This document shows positions 24,219 to 35,578 of a stretch of DNA of 64,000 bases, one piece after another. The notes under the pieces are model-generated. The model was given only the letters and a program-made list of their open reading frames with translations. It had not been told where the DNA came from and did not search any database. Numbering within the stretch: position 1 is the first letter of the stretch; each line of letters opens with the position of its first letter. The position numbers and the translations under genes are program-made. Source of the stretch: Ciborinia camelliae (lineage: Eukaryota; Ascomycota; Leotiomycetes; Helotiales; Sclerotiniaceae); contig JANPYM010000013.1 in assembly GCA_025890175.1 (NCBI GenBank), forward strand, positions 1,566,777-1,630,776. Direction: 5' to 3'.

Positions 24219-24551
24219 ATGCAGGGCTTTACTTACACACTTATTATTTACATACACTTCACCACTGCTGTTACATCTCATTGGCTTTCATTCTTTCATA
24301 TCTTTCCTTAGGCTTCGAAAACTTGACTACTAATTTCAAGTGAATCTGTTTTACCAATAGCTAGGCCAACGATCTGATGCCACGGCTTGCGTTATTTCTC
24401 AACTTTAGATTTCATCTTCCTTCTTACCACCCTCAACCTCCACAACTGCCAATACAATATACATATCGAGTTAACTTTAGTTCTCTTGAAAAATATCTAA
24501 CTCTCCATCATTACTTTCTATTATCTACCCATAACCTCCAACCCTATTACA
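24219..24551. other. Short spacer between tandem BTB genes
   Basis: A 333-bp spacer holding the 3' UTR of copy 1 and a pyrimidine-rich promoter of copy 2. Nothing else seen. Confidence 0.45.
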
Positions 24552-25759
24552 ATGGCATTAGCCACACCCGATGCCCCAGAGAAACTTGTATTTGATACCA
24601 ACGGCGACGTCCTCTTCATCTTTACTCGAAGTTCTGAGGGCAATCAGAAATGCAAAGAATCACCCAGCAAATCGGCATCGTTGAAGAGAAAAGCGTACGT
24701 GCTCCCTGAAGTATCTTTTAATTGATTCAAAACTGACTATAAAATCAGCCCTGATGATACTTCCAAGACGGTTACTATGCTTGTTTCTTCAAAGCATATG
24801 AAACTTGCATCGCCTGTCTTTAATGCTGTGCTTGGTGATAACAGATTCAAAGAAGGAGCCGAATTGCTCGCTGAGGGCAAAATTGAAATTGAGCTGCCTG
24901 AAGATGACCCCACTGCCTTTTCGATAATGGCACAGGTCATCCACGGACGTAATTACACAGTATCTAAACATGTTACCTTCGAGCTGCTACTTGAACTGGC
25001 AATCCTTACGGACAAGTACCAGACGCATGAGATTTTGGGTTGCATTTCAGACATATGGGTCGAAAATCTTTTAAAACACACCTCTATTGGTCCAAGAAGA
25101 CCTTCCTTCACACCGGCAACCATGGAATCGTACATCTTTATCGTGTGGGTCTTCCGTGAAAATCGAGTTTTCAGTAACATGACAAAACTCTCAATTCTCA
25201 AAAGCGATGAAACTTTTGGTAGTCATTTGAACAATCGCTTTTATCTTCCACCGTCACTCATAGGTATGAGTACCAAAAACACCAAAAACACCCCAGTACT
25301 AATCAATTCGCAGATGCGATAAAACTCAAACGTGCACAAGCTTTTGTTAATATATTTGCTGCCCTCAGCAGCTTTGCACAGCGAGGGATTGAGCCTAAAT
25401 CGTACTGTAAAGATTCCCTTGACGTCTGTGATCTCATAACTACCGGGTCTTTCCAGAGGAGCGCCTCACTCAATGGTTGCTGGCCAGTCGCCGCACCACC
25501 TTACGCTGGTTTGACAGTAGAAAAAGTCTTTCAAAAAATCATGAAAATCAAAGTTCGACATTGGTGCGGAACAATCGTCCGCGATGGAGTCTACGCCTCC
25601 GGACTTCCCGATCCTGATTGCATTAACAGAAAGATGTTCACGAAGATGAATGAGGTTCAAATCAAGGTCATTAAATCGACGATCACTGGTCTTGAAATCA
25701 AGGGTTTTCAGCACGAGCCAAAAGGAAAGTCGATATCTCTACCGAACTCTGGATCGTAG
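24552..25759 (+). CDS. BTB/POZ domain protein, copy 2 of a tandem pair
   Basis: Three exons: 24552-24694, 24749-25263 and 25314-25759. Introns are 54 and 50 nt, the second with a perfect TACTAAT branch. The product is 367 aa. The same BTB layout as copy 1 is visible: TVTMLVSSKHMKLASPVFNA, then EIELPEDDPTAFSIMAQVIHG, then LLELAILTDKYQTHEIL. The C-terminal helical part begins DAIKLKRAQAFVNIFAAL, matching the exon junction (L/I-D-A-I) of copy 1, so the intron position is shared. Copy 2 has an additional intron before the BTB core. Tandem duplication followed by divergence is inferred. Function unknown. Confidence 0.8.
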
Positions 25760-26637
25760 CCGATCGTTCTGCATGAATGAGCAACTTGACATCTGGATCA
25801 AATACTTACTTACGTCACTGGGTTTACGGCGATAGGACATTATGGAGGTACATACAACAAATGACCTTGGGGAAACATACAACGAACGGATTTACATGGC
25901 GATTCACAGAATACGGGATTGAGAATCATGGAGTTCACTTCATGAGTTTTCCAAATCTGTAACGAAACTACTGGGAACTATTATTATGGGCCATCCAGGG
26001 GGGAAATATTTCAAGCATAGCATACATTTACTCAAAAGTCTTTACTTCTAAATTTTCAAATTCATCAGTCAGATCAACAGCCGAGGAATATCCCTTAGCA
26101 TAGGGGAGTTCCAACAAACGAAGTCTCATGTGAACTCGAATGTCTCCTTTTATCCTTCCTTTCTATTCATACTAACTACTTCACTTATGTCTTTGGTAGT
26201 CCTATCCTATCGTATATTCTTATATTGATTTCTCTTCAACCCCATCTCCTCTATCTTCCGAAATTTTCAAAACTTCAGCTTGTCCTCCCCTGCCCTGTAC
26301 TATTGCCTCAATATCCCCCAAAATATTTCGTAAGCATCATAAGTTATAACATCTCCTCTTCTTCTACTATATAAACTCGCGTGATCTTCTTCACTAAAAC
26401 ATATCCATCGGATACGGCCAAGCTGGCGAGTACTCCATCTAACAGCTATCCGGCTTCCAATTCACCAACCTATTCTTGATATGTCGTCCGAGATACATAC
26501 ATATCTAATGTCATTAACATTGCACAATAATATCAATCAACTTAGATGTATATACACAGCACCGCATAATATCACCACACAAACTCAAATAACCATAAAA
26601 ATATATTTCATAATATCTCCATTTTCTATTTCAAAAT
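25760..26637. other. Intergenic region
   Basis: Stretch of 878 bp between the second BTB gene and the convergent dioxygenase gene. It is AT-rich with pyrimidine tracts and has no convincing coding sequence. Confidence 0.45.
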
Positions 26638-27666
26638 CTACAACCTGGTAAACCCTCCCTCAGGAGGCTGCAACCAATTCCTCTCATCATACACCGCGTC
26701 CTTCCCCTCAATAACATGAAACGTATAAATAATTCTCCCCTTCGCACTCGTATTCTTCTCACTCTTATGCAACAAATTCCCATGAATAAGTACCAAATCC
26801 CCCGCCTTAACTTCGCCCATCACATAACTATCCTTTCCCTCCACATCCTTCTCCCTCGTCTCAAGCCCTCTCGGAAACTTGCCCCCTTCATTCTCCACAA
26901 ACTCCGTCCCACTTCCATCCATCTTCCTAACCAGCCTCTTATTCACGCCCTCCCACCTATGACTCCCCGGCAAAAAGCTCAAACAACCATTTTCCGCCGT
27001 CGCATCCTCAAGTGCATACCAAAACCCCAATGCGCTAGGTGGATCAGTGTATAAAAATGTGCTGTCTTGGTGGGGATTGACGGCCCCCCCTATTTCGGGG
27101 TTCTTGCAGATGACCATTGATTGGAGACATTGGGGTTGTTGGAAACCGAGGGATTTGGCGATGAGGGAGGGGGAATGTGTGGATTGGGAAGAGAGGAGAG
27201 AGGCGAATGGAGGGGAAAGTGTGTGCAAGGAGTGTCCGATTTTGTTGATGGAGAGGTGTTTGGGCCTTAGTAGTTCGCCTGTTGGGGAGAGAGCATCTGG
27301 GGATTGGTTGTTAGTAAAGATTATGCTTCGGCTGTATTCGTGTATTTCTAAATCTTAGATGTTGATGCGCTTGAGTAACGTACCCTCTTCGAAGAAGAAC
27401 CGAATCTTATCACCGCTCTCTAAAAAATAACTATCTCCCACATGTTCTGCATTATCTCCTTCCCCGGTACTAAATTTCGTCATAGGATGATCTTCCAGTG
27501 AGAAGTTATTCAACATAGAGTGTGTTTCAGAGAGAAGGGAGGAAACTATTTCTGGGGAGAGGGCGCCTGGGATTATCAAATAGCCATCTTGGTTAAAGGT
27601 GTCGAGTTGCTCTTTTGAGAGGCCCCTGGAAACTGCCGGAGGAGGTAATGTGTGAGAATGTGCCAT
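26638..27666 (-). CDS. Phytanoyl-CoA dioxygenase (PhyH) family protein
   Basis: Exons 27666-27384 and 27296-26638 with an 87-nt intron (TACTAAC branch, CCCCAG acceptor) encode 313 aa. PhyH proteins are Fe(II)/2-oxoglutarate oxygenases. The N-terminus has the family opening QLDTFNQDGYLIIPGALS. The iron-binding HxD is in VNPHQDSTFLY (His-Gln-Asp), the distal His is in LIHGNLLHKSEKN, and a 2OG-contacting Arg is plausible in GRIIYTFHV. WYALEDATAENGCLSFLPGSH is a hallmark of the family. The C-terminus (RNWLQPPEGGFTRL) is also typical and lacks a classic PTS1 tripeptide. Human PHYHD1-like proteins share this layout. The substrate is unknown. Confidence 0.88.
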
Positions 27667-28246
27667 TTTTGCTTGACTTGAGTGGAATTGCTATTGCTGA
27701 GAGATGGGAGTGAGGGAAGCTTTGAAGTTTAAGGAGATGGATGGATTTCCTTATCGGATGAATGACCCCTCACCGATAAGCCTACCTTAGCTAAAGTACT
27801 TCGGGACTGCCCGAATACCAAAGCTTCCAATTTTAAAGCTTCGGATCATGAATCAAACTGTTGAAATACCTAGGTAGGTAGCAACTAAGTGTCTCCATAC
27901 CGGTGTATCCTTCTTATGAGATCTAGGACACTGGGTAGTACATGGCAAGATTCAAGTAGTAAAAAGTAGCAATCACATCGAAAATGCCAACAAAGAAAAA
28001 CAGAAATATGGAGCATAACTTTTCTTGATGACTGGTCGCAATAATATGTGGCAGTCAAGCTTCAGAAAGGAAACATCACTCATTATTCGAAATACCTATA
28101 TAAAACGCCCCCTAACCGTTATAAAACGCCCCCTAACCGTTTCTATTCCATACCCACCCGCTTTTATTAATGGTATATTTCTGTCTATCAAAGTAGACGC
28201 TGTCTGTCTAACGTCGACTCGGAGTGAACAATGCTGGCTGACCTAA
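27667..28246. other. Intergenic region upstream of the MITE
   Basis: Promoter side of the PhyH gene. Contains a TACCTAGGTAGGTA motif near 27870 and a 21-bp tandem duplication near 28099-28140 (separate entry). Confidence 0.45.
28099..28140 (+). repeat. Perfect 21-bp tandem duplication (two copies)
   Basis: Two adjacent identical 21-bp units start at 28099 and 28120, each reading TATAAAACGCCCCCTAACCGT without mismatch. Confidence 0.9.
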
Positions 28247-28608
28247 GAGCCCGTTCGGATCGATTTTTTAATTTGTTGCCAATATAAGATTAGGGCGTTG
28301 TTAGGCGATCAATTTTGTGGTTTCACAAACGATGTTGACAACATTTTGTAAGCAAAAGTTGATTAGATCTTTATTAGAGATTTGGCGAAATTATTATACA
28401 AATTTGAACATTTTGTAATAATTGTAAATCTACATTTTGTGAAACTGATGTTGCGAACATTAGCATTCGATAAACCGCATTTGTAGGTCATAATGCTACA
28501 ATGATATTAAAGTTTTACCATACTAACAACATTCGCATTCGATTTGGTTTATGTAGGCTACAAATATAGGCAACATCGGTTCAAAAAAGCAATCCGAACA
28601 CGCCCTAA
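28244..28608. mobile_element. MITE, Tourist/Harbinger-like, with TAA target-site duplication
   Basis: A 359-bp non-coding element (28247-28605) has imperfect terminal inverted repeats of at least 23 bp: left end GAGCCCGTTCGGATCGATTT, right end (reverse complement) GGGCGTGTTCGGATTGCTTT. Similarity continues inward to TGTTGCC.ATAT. It is flanked by TAA on both sides (28244-28246 and 28606-28608). A 3-bp TAA/TTA duplication and a G-rich GTTCGG-containing terminus are typical of PIF/Harbinger-derived Tourist-type MITEs. The interior has subterminal repeats around GCATTCGAT...TGTAGG. No ORF, so it is non-autonomous. Confidence 0.75.
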
Positions 28609-28708
28609 GCAGGCAGATATAGAATCTGCATGAACCAATACTCAAAAATATTACGGTCATTGAGCGAAAACAAAATGGAATAAAAAAATAAAAAAAATGA
28701 TAGTCTGT

Positions 28709-28812
28709 TGCTGCGAGAGGGGTTCGAACCCTCGCATCTTTCGATAATGGTGAATTCTGCTTCGTGAGAAGCGTCTTAAAACCATCGCCTTAGACCACTC
28801 GGCCATCGCAGC
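28709..28812 (-). tRNA. tRNA-Leu (UAA) with intron
   Basis: The minus strand folds as a class II tRNA: acceptor GCTGCGA / TCGCAGC with discriminator A, D arm GCCGAGTGGTCTAAGGC, anticodon stem ATGGT/ACCAT with loop TTTAAG (anticodon TAA), a long variable arm (TATC-GAAA-GATG), and T arm GAGGGTTCGAACCCCTC. An intron of about 22 nt interrupts the anticodon loop after position 37, the canonical nuclear tRNA intron site. Confidence 0.93.
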
Positions 28813-30670
28813 TTGATAATGTTATGATTGTTGATGACGATACGGCATCTATTTAGTATTATAATCACTTTTAAAATATGTGGGCTATGAAACAAAATCT
28901 TCCTGGTGGCGGGGCGACAATGACAGGGATTTGAATTGGCGGAGCGGGGCGTCAACATCATAAGGGTGGCGCTGATTGGCGGACTGTCTTCAATAGGTGA
29001 GTATGGCACCTGCTCTTCAAAGTAACCAATTTCAAAACTTATTATATCGCAACTCATCCCCTCAGCATCAGGATCATGCCTCACAATCACAACTCTATTG
29101 CTTCGACTCACCTACAAGCAACTCAAATAACAGTATTTCTCAAGCACAGCTGTTTTTAACCATCATTTTCAACATCATTTATGTTGTCCAATCAATCGAA
29201 TCGAGTAAGCACCTACGGTATCTATAATTGAGACCGATTCATGAAGGGCCAAAGTTGTTGTACTTTAAAAGCAAGCTATCGGCCTCGATATGTTATTTGA
29301 AACCAAACCACTCTCTTAATATCCAATTTGGTAACCTGAACGGGTGAAACAGTTTTTAACTGATTTACAAAAAGATTGTTTCAATTCGAAAGCTCAAAGG
29401 TTAATCCTCTGTTTAGATCTGCTCCAGCTATTCCTGAAGCCATGAAAGAAATCGAATCTTTTTAGCCTGTTGTTTGAGCTGTCAAATTCCACCTCAAAGT
29501 TCCCAATATCCAGTAGATATACTCTCTACCGTAATACCGCAGAATATTATCTCATCATTTCTTTCGATTTCGGATTATTCCGATGAAGAAGCAGGTTGTT
29601 CATGAAGCCTTGAACCAAGCATGGAGAACATTCTTCGTGTAGTCTTTGAAGTTTTCCATGTGCCATTTCTTTAATTATCGATGATGTTTTGAAGTGCCGT
29701 CTAATGGAGTTTGTCCTCTGCAGAGCTGGAGGTCCATTAAAACAAAGAGAACATTCTTTTGAGAAGAATGCCGGAAGAAATTATACGTTCTAGAAAGTTA
29801 CTAGTCTGCGATATTTGTTGATATCTTTCATGACCGATCGGCTAGATTTTGCCGTTGGGGTGAAACATCATCTATGCATTGGTCACCATAGCTAGCGATT
29901 TGTTTGGCCTTGATATTGTGGCACTATCAAGACGGAACTGCGAGCCTTCATTGGATTAAATCGGCCAGAAGCAGGGCGAAACGTTCTGAATCTTCTTGAT
30001 CTCCCAGGGCTCAGCTGTAGTGTTTCTCGTGTGATGATCTTGGTTGCCTACCACTGTAGGAGCAGCATAGCTCAATGCGGTATTATTATTTGCTGAACTC
30101 AACCCTTTTCCNNNNNNNNNNCCCCCCCCCCCCCCCCCCCCAAGAAAGCATGGCCTCTAGGCGAACGATCCTGACCACAAACTAGTCCTCCCAAGAGTTA
30201 GTCATCGTGCTTACCATTGTCATTGTCTTTTTTGTCTACCGTCCGTAGTAGTGGCATGATTCGATGTACTTTCGTTTGTACCTACACCTCGAATTTCCTT
30301 GAAAAACATGGCTAAGAGTATATCCATGATCTTTCACTCTCTAAGTGCTATAGTATTAACCGTACAATAGCCTTTATTTTCAACAAATCGTAGTAGTGGC
30401 AATGTCCCAGGACTCAATTGCAACACTCTCATTTGCTAAATCGAAATATTTGACCGAAATTTGCCCAGGAAACTCTTTGTAAGGCTTTGACAGATCAAAT
30501 TTGCGGATAAAATCGTAAAATAGGCACGGAAAATACCATGGGCAGCCACTATAAATAGGACATGACTCATTATATATACCTACCTAGAGATCTTTATCAC
30601 TCAAATCCACTTCTCCAAGCAAAATTGAGATCGCTTCGTGTATATTTTAGCCTCTTTCATTGACGACAAG
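28813..30670. other. Gene-poor region with an assembly gap
   Basis: 1.86 kb without a credible coding frame on either strand. It holds an assembly gap (30112-30121) next to a C20 tract. I could not identify an RNA gene or a mobile element in it. A decayed element or an unrecognised non-coding RNA remains possible. Confidence 0.4.
30112..30141. other. Assembly gap (10 N) followed by a run of 20 C
   Basis: Ten N at 30112-30121 are directly followed by C at 30122-30141. The run is probably a sequencing or gap-edge artefact. The order and spacing of flanking sequence across it should not be trusted. Confidence 0.95.
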
Positions 30671-32253
30671 ATGATTAAAATTGATCCTCATTGGGATTCC
30701 CTCCTTGCGTCTTTATCTCCCAAGGTGCTCAAAACTATCCCAGCTTTGAGTCCCCCTGATGGCATTCAATCTAATTTCGACCATCCGTATAGCAGGGGCT
30801 ACGTTCTTGTCACTGTCAGTTCTATATTGGTCAGTCTAATGATAGTATGTTATGCTATCAGGGTATATACGAAAATAAAGATTGTGCGTAGAGCACAATG
30901 GAGTGATTGTTAGTGGACGCCTTGCTCGGTGTTAGATCTAAATAAAGCTGACTTGGAGATTTAGTTACTCTACTGATATCCTTCGTGCGTGGCATATTCT
31001 TGATCATCTCTACTGTATATAATACTGATTCATCTACAGCTTAGTGCTATTTTGCTCTATGTCACTACTACATTATGTATGTACACTTCTATCACATATC
31101 AACAGTCGGTTAACTTTAGCAAGCTGCCACTCCTGGTGGGACCGTCGGTATTCATCAATGGGACAATTCCTTATTTAAGGTATTTAATCGACGTAATCTA
31201 ATAGTAAGTATTATTTTTCGTTGCCTATGCATTGCCCTTGAAGCCCAGCACTCACGCAAACTAGGTAATGTATATACCCACGTTTGCCGTATCTTTGTCC
31301 CTTGGCTTTGTGAAGCTTTCCATCTTTCTCGTGTATCTTGAGACGTTTGTTGGATTACGTTGGATGAAAATTGCTGTCTATATCGGTGCCACGATTTCTT
31401 CCATCTTCTATCTCCCTTTCACACTCGCTCAATTATACTACGGAACGCCGTTGCACGGGGAAACATTCGCAGAACATATCTTTACAGATCGCAGTATTAA
31501 AGGAACACAGTGGTCCGTTCCTATGAGTTGTGTTGGGCTAGGAATTGACTGCTACCTCTTTATCTTGCCTCTTATTGCGGTGAGTAGGCTGCATCTTCCA
31601 ATGCGGAAAAGGGTGGCAGTTATGTTAATGTTTTGTGTCGGTTCACTGTGAGCGTCAATAACCTCCTTCATATACAAACTCAATTTATAACATGTGAATG
31701 ATAACAGAGCCATCATGGGGTCTACTTTGAGCATCATCTATCGTGTGAACTTCAACCAGAATGATGATATCACCTTCAATCTCCTCAACGTCAATCTAGT
31801 GTTGTAAGCAGAACCTTCATCCCGTGGTCTTGCATTATTTTTCTACAAGGCTAATGGCGATGCAGAACCGTTGAGCTATATATCGGTATCATGATATGCT
31901 GCTTCCTGCCGATGCGAATATTCTACCGCACATACCGAAAGGGGCTTTCAAAGGCGGTCTTAGTTTTCACATCCTGTCTGTCTGGGTGCTGTAGAGTAGG
32001 CTCAAAACCCACCACATATACCGCAAATCGCATAGATAACGAAAAACAAGTTCCCCCTTTTGCACCACCGGCGCGGGCAAAAATGAGGGGGCCAAATCTT
32101 TATCCAGATCTTGATGTGACGAGTCCTTCAGATCTTGAACGTGGCGGTTTGAGTGGCAATTTGAATAGTGGTGGTTCGAACAGGGCTATACAAACAAACC
32201 ATAGTGGAGTTGCTCATTCAATCCCTTCGAATGAGCTTCACTACTGGGCTTGA
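30671..32253 (+). CDS. Fungal rhodopsin-like / PTH11-type integral membrane protein
   Basis: Best model has seven exons: 30671-30908, 30965-30984, 31040-31076, 31124-31203, 31265-31647, 31708-31803 and 31866-32253, giving 413 aa. The first helix is in YVLVTVSSILVSLMIVCYAIR, followed by the family motif RRAQWSD. A short helix follows, then GGTVGIHQWD (the typical GxHxWD motif), VMYIPTFAVSLSLGFVKLSIFLVYLETF, MSCVGLGIDCYLFILPLIAV and a last helix before a polar cytosolic tail. These are the hallmarks of the large fungal family that includes PTH11-like receptor candidates. No CFEM cysteine domain is visible. The small exons 2-4 are uncertain: a competing model uses donor GTGGCA in exon 2 and acceptor TAG at 31119. 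The ligand is unknown. Confidence 0.75.
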
Positions 32254-33570
32254 GATATATGACTGGTGTTCAGAGTCATGATAAGATGGAATATGTTTGG
32301 ACGTGAATGGAAAGACGCGAATAATAACCGTACGTGACAATTCCATAAACAATCACGGAGGCACTTGATGTAAGAACTAGTCAATTCAAAGTTGAACGAT
32401 CTCAAATCGGACTCCAGTCCGGACTATTGGACATATTGAGTGCAGATGGGATTGGGATAGGGGTGATCCTAACTTGAGGTTCTTAAGCAGGTATTCTCAC
32501 AGCATGCTTTTTATCGCTTTAACGCGAGGAGGCTTGTAAAGGGGCGCGTGTAGCATATATATAAGAAGTGTTTGAGGTGTTTGGGCTTCGACACCCTGGA
32601 CAAAAGTATAGTGCTAACAAGACGGGAAATTTGTATGGAATTCGGGTTCTTTTTTATCTAAGAAACATAACCCAGTGGAGAAATTCCATAGTTTCCGCGA
32701 GAGTCCAGAAGATAGTAATTAGATGGAGAAACATATGTAACGGACCACAGGAAATAATATTCAGGGCCCACTGTTACCATTCAAAAAACAAGGAAACCTT
32801 TTGATTACACACATACAGCTGTTTTCTATAAGGAAAGCTTATGTTGGTGAATTTTAGCTACAGGATCCCGCGAAAATGGCGCTATATGGAAAGTTTTACC
32901 GAACCAGCCTTTCCCCTTTATCCATTCTCCCCCATTCAAATAAGAAGCCTGGGCCCATTCAGAATCAATCCCCTCTTCATATCACTCCCATGAATAGCTC
33001 AGTGCAGACCAAGAAAATCCTACTGCTCATAATAAAATCGCGACATAAAGCGTATGGATCTGAGAAGCGAAGATACCCGTATTTTTCTACATTATGGGGT
33101 ACTTAAAAGAAATCTTCGCTTAATAGTCTTTTTTTGATGAAAATCCACTTTTGTTCAAACACAATACAATGATGAAATTAAATGGTGCTGATGAGCAAGG
33201 AAATGGTAGCTGGGGAGAAAAATGAGGAGTTGGGGAAATTGTCGAGGAAGAAGGGAATCTAAGCGTGTTGTGAGGGAAGCTGTGATTAAGTATGGTGCCA
33301 CAAGAAAATGTTGTTGGAGTTGTCAAGTCATGAGCCGGTTGTAAAGACCAAAAACGCATGGAAGATAGAAGCGGGCGTTGCAGTAGATGAGATTTCCGCA
33401 ATGGTGATGCGTAATCAATATCCTGTTTCCCAAATCGACGTGTGCTGTCGGTTGATAGAGGGTGTGCAGGTTTCCGTCTTCTGCAATCTATGACTATACA
33501 TTAAGATGTGTTAATGAACGTCGTGTTCTCAGGGCAATCAAATAGGAAAGGGGGGTTGAACTACCTCCTG
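32254..33570. other. Convergent intergenic region
   Basis: 1.3 kb between two convergent stops. Several short ORFs show no recognisable features. No repeat or RNA recognised. Confidence 0.45.
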
Positions 33571-34323
33571 CTAGTCAGCCGCTCTTCTCCAAAAATCGCT
33601 GTCATTGTCGATATCGTATTCACCAAAATCACTATAATTATAGTGATCATGATCATTGTCGAGAAACTCGTCAAAATCGCTTCCAAGCACATCGAAGTCC
33701 GACACTTCCACACCTTCCGTTGTGTTGACTGTCCATCTATTCTTGATTTCTTCATTTCGAATAAAATCACTCGGGCCCTCCTCGTACACCTCGACAATGA
33801 TATTTTGCAGGGATGAAATGCCTCTGAAGTGTGCATCGACCAGCGCCAAAGCCTCCACAACAATGTTGAGATTATCAAGTCTATCGAGTCTAACCTCCAT
33901 TTCATAGGTGGTATTTAAGGATGTTTGAAGCGTATTCAATCCGGTGCAGTCACTCTGGAGCCTCGCCAACATGCGAGAGCTATCCTCCTCAAGGGTAATA
34001 TCATGAAGATCCAGATGGTCGAATTCGGGAAAGTTGATACAGATGTACGTGATACAGCTTGCGTTGATGCGACCAATTCGGGCGAGGAATGACTCAATGT
34101 ACTCAGTGTCGCACCAGCTAAGATCGAAGCGATTCCGTGCGTAAAGGACAAAACTGGCTTCGCCATAGATGGTTTTGTTTGCACGAAGAAGCCCGAGAGT
34201 AACCTTTTCTCGACGTTGGAAGGTCCCAAATGCACTCAATGAGAAGGGGCTTTCAACCACCAGGAGTTGCTCGTATATATTATTGCGGAGTTCGCTGGGA
34301 AGACTGAGGAAGTTTGCCGACAT
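33571..34323 (-). CDS. Small F-box-like fungal protein
   Basis: Single exon, 250 aa. It opens with FLSLPSELRNNIYEQLLVVE, the F-box-like/2EXR-type start of many Pezizomycotina orphan proteins, followed by LGLLRANKTIYGEASFVLYARNRF, also characteristic of that group. The C-terminal ~50 residues are strongly acidic (FDVLGSDFDEFLDNDHDHYN). No substrate-binding repeats are seen. These proteins often lie in expanded families, so a Skp1 interaction is possible but unproven. The stop at 33571-33573 follows RRAAD. Confidence 0.65.
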   Translation of the reverse strand: MSANFLSLPSELRNNIYEQLLVVESPFSLSAFGTFQRREKVTLGLLRANKTIYGEASFVLYARNRFDLSWCDTEYIESFLARIGRINASCITYICINFPEFDHLDLHDITLEEDSSRMLARLQSDCTGLNTLQTSLNTTYEMEVRLDRLDNLNIVVEALALVDAHFRGISSLQNIIVEVYEEGPSDFIRNEEIKNRWTVNTTEGVEVSDFDVLGSDFDEFLDNDHDHYNYSDFGEYDIDNDSDFWRRAAD

Positions 34324-35578
34324 ATCAGCGGTGGTGGGTTCTTAATGCCCTCTCTGTTTGTTGGAAGATGTATTCAAAACCTCTTTTCTCTCAAGCTGTG
34401 AATTATAGAAGCGATATAGAGAGGCTATCTAGATATGCTTCCAACAACTTTTGCTAGGGCAGAGTTGAGATGTAAATAACCAAGATTCAACCTAGTAATT
34501 GCTGATCTGGAAATGCCTAAAATGATTCCACAAACGCAAACAACCACTAATGAATCAGGTGATGAATTAGGCTCATGTCGAGGAAGCAAATAGGCCCAAG
34601 AGATGTCGGGTTCTTGAATGGTCAGTTCGGTTTGGGACATTGGGGATCGGCAACTCTGTATCTCTGGATACCTACCAACAAACGCGCACGTTGCCGTCGG
34701 TGAAACTGCAATTGGCGGGGGATTCCAGAAAAAGAAATAGATTGCATCAGCCACAAGCCTCACATCTGGTACGACCTCATTTTACTAGCCGCATTCCTAG
34801 GTACCCTTCCCAGTCCTCACACAAACTCCCGTCACCACCCTATCAAGTTACACACCAAAATCGCTCACCCCTAATTTCCTATCTAGCAATGTAACAACTC
34901 CCATGCATGAACCCGTACACCTCGGGATTTCCACACACCATCGATTTTTGCCCCATTACCACGAGCCAGCCAGCCAGCCAGCCAGAAAGCAAGAAATGCC
35001 GTAGCTTGGGGGTGTACATACCTCCATATCTCATTGATATAGAGGTCAATGCCGAGGCGCTGGGAGTTCTGTTTGCACATATATTATCACTGCAGAATAT
35101 CTGGCCGAGGCTCACTTATCGATCAAATTAGATTTACAGTGTAATGCATCTATGCATCTGTAGATCTACTGTACCAAGGAGCTTTAGGACAGAATCGTTG
35201 TATGGTAGACCGACGGGAAGCTGCATACCTATGTTAGTGAGTTCCTCAGGTGGGCCTTGGCGCCATGATGAATCCAATGCAAGAAACTGAAGTATAACTA
35301 AGATGAGAAGCAAGTTTTCATTAACCTAACTCCTAATTTCTAACCATTCATTCACATCAATTAAATCCAATCCAATCCATCAGTCGTATACGCATAGATT
35401 CATACAGCCGCTCCAAGAATGCTCAAAATGCAAGAACAACCTGTATCAAAATGTACTACTGTAAAACACAGGTCTCCAAATTGTTACCAGAAATATATGA
35501 TACCAAGAGTAGCAGACTAGAAACATTGTAACCATATTAATGCGCTGTGGCTTCGTAGGAGACTTGTCCAGAATACAA
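34324..35578. other. Intergenic region with a CCAG microsatellite
   Basis: Upstream of the F-box-like gene. A (CCAG)n-like tract of about five units lies at about 34967-34985. The small ORFs across it have no family features. Confidence 0.45.

Noticed and set aside
33634..33662. Perfect palindrome CACTATAATTATAGTG and adjoining ATGATCAT
   Set aside because: It lies inside the acidic coding tail of the F-box-like gene, where Asp/Tyr/His codons easily make such palindromes.
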